Of a stretch of DNA of 6,103 bases, positions 6,058 through 6,103 are shown one piece after another. The stretch is from Rubrobacter sp. GTDB taxonomy: Bacteria > Actinomycetota > Rubrobacteria > Rubrobacterales > Rubrobacteraceae. The stretch is taken from positions 1 through 6,103 of the forward strand of contig JADDPU010000297.1 of assembly GCA_016781725.1 (NCBI GenBank), given 5' to 3'. Under the pieces are notes generated by a model. It was not told where the DNA came from. It worked only from the letters and a program-made list of their open reading frames with translations, and ran no database searches. Numbering within the stretch: position 1 is the stretch's first letter; the number at the start of each line of letters is the position of its first letter. Made by a program: the position numbers and the translations under genes.

Positions 6058-6103
6058 GCAAATACGCCCGACGGCAACTCGAACACCCGAACATACCAAG
6101 AAG

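Noticed and set aside
5321..6094. A 257-codon minus-strand frame overlapping endonuclease V
   Set aside because: It is an out-of-frame, Gly/Arg-rich translation of nfi, while the nfi frame carries every catalytic residue.

Overview
This 6.1 kb window is GC-rich bacterial chromosome. GTG, TTG and probably CTG starts, a Tat-type lipoprotein signal and an actinobacterial-looking sortase suggest a high-GC actinobacterium. A Rubrobacter-like lineage is a guess from protein style and cannot be proven from the sequence alone.

Layout: one gene runs left to right at the left edge and all others run right to left. A class I SAM-dependent methyltransferase (1-813, +) is cut at its 5' end by the window edge. 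It converges, with an 11-nt gap, on a membrane-anchored sortase (825-1472, -). Upstream of the sortase lies a three-gene peptide-type ABC importer operon on the minus strand, transcribed in the order dppA-like binding lipoprotein (3528-5240), dppB-like permease (2468-3469) and dppC-like permease (1552-2463). The right end holds endonuclease V (nfi, 5344-6045, -), a deaminated-purine repair nuclease with its full catalytic set.

How the genes work together: the lipoprotein should capture a peptide or similar solute outside the membrane and deliver it to the DppB/DppC channel. The two ATPase subunits (DppD/DppF type) are not in the window on either side of the operon, so the channel must use ATPases encoded elsewhere. 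The sortase, methyltransferase and endonuclease V look like independent genes that happen to be neighbours.

I do not see a new multi-gene system. The most unusual items are: a 32-nt near-perfect palindrome inside dppB that makes both strands encode the same 11-residue peptide; a second strong inverted repeat in the same gene; a probable CTG start for dppB with an ideal Shine-Dalgarno; and a possible leaderless sortase promoter preceded by two 9-nt direct repeats spaced exactly 10 nt apart. There is no gene-free stretch longer than about 105 nt, and I see no tRNA, rRNA, CRISPR array or insertion sequence.
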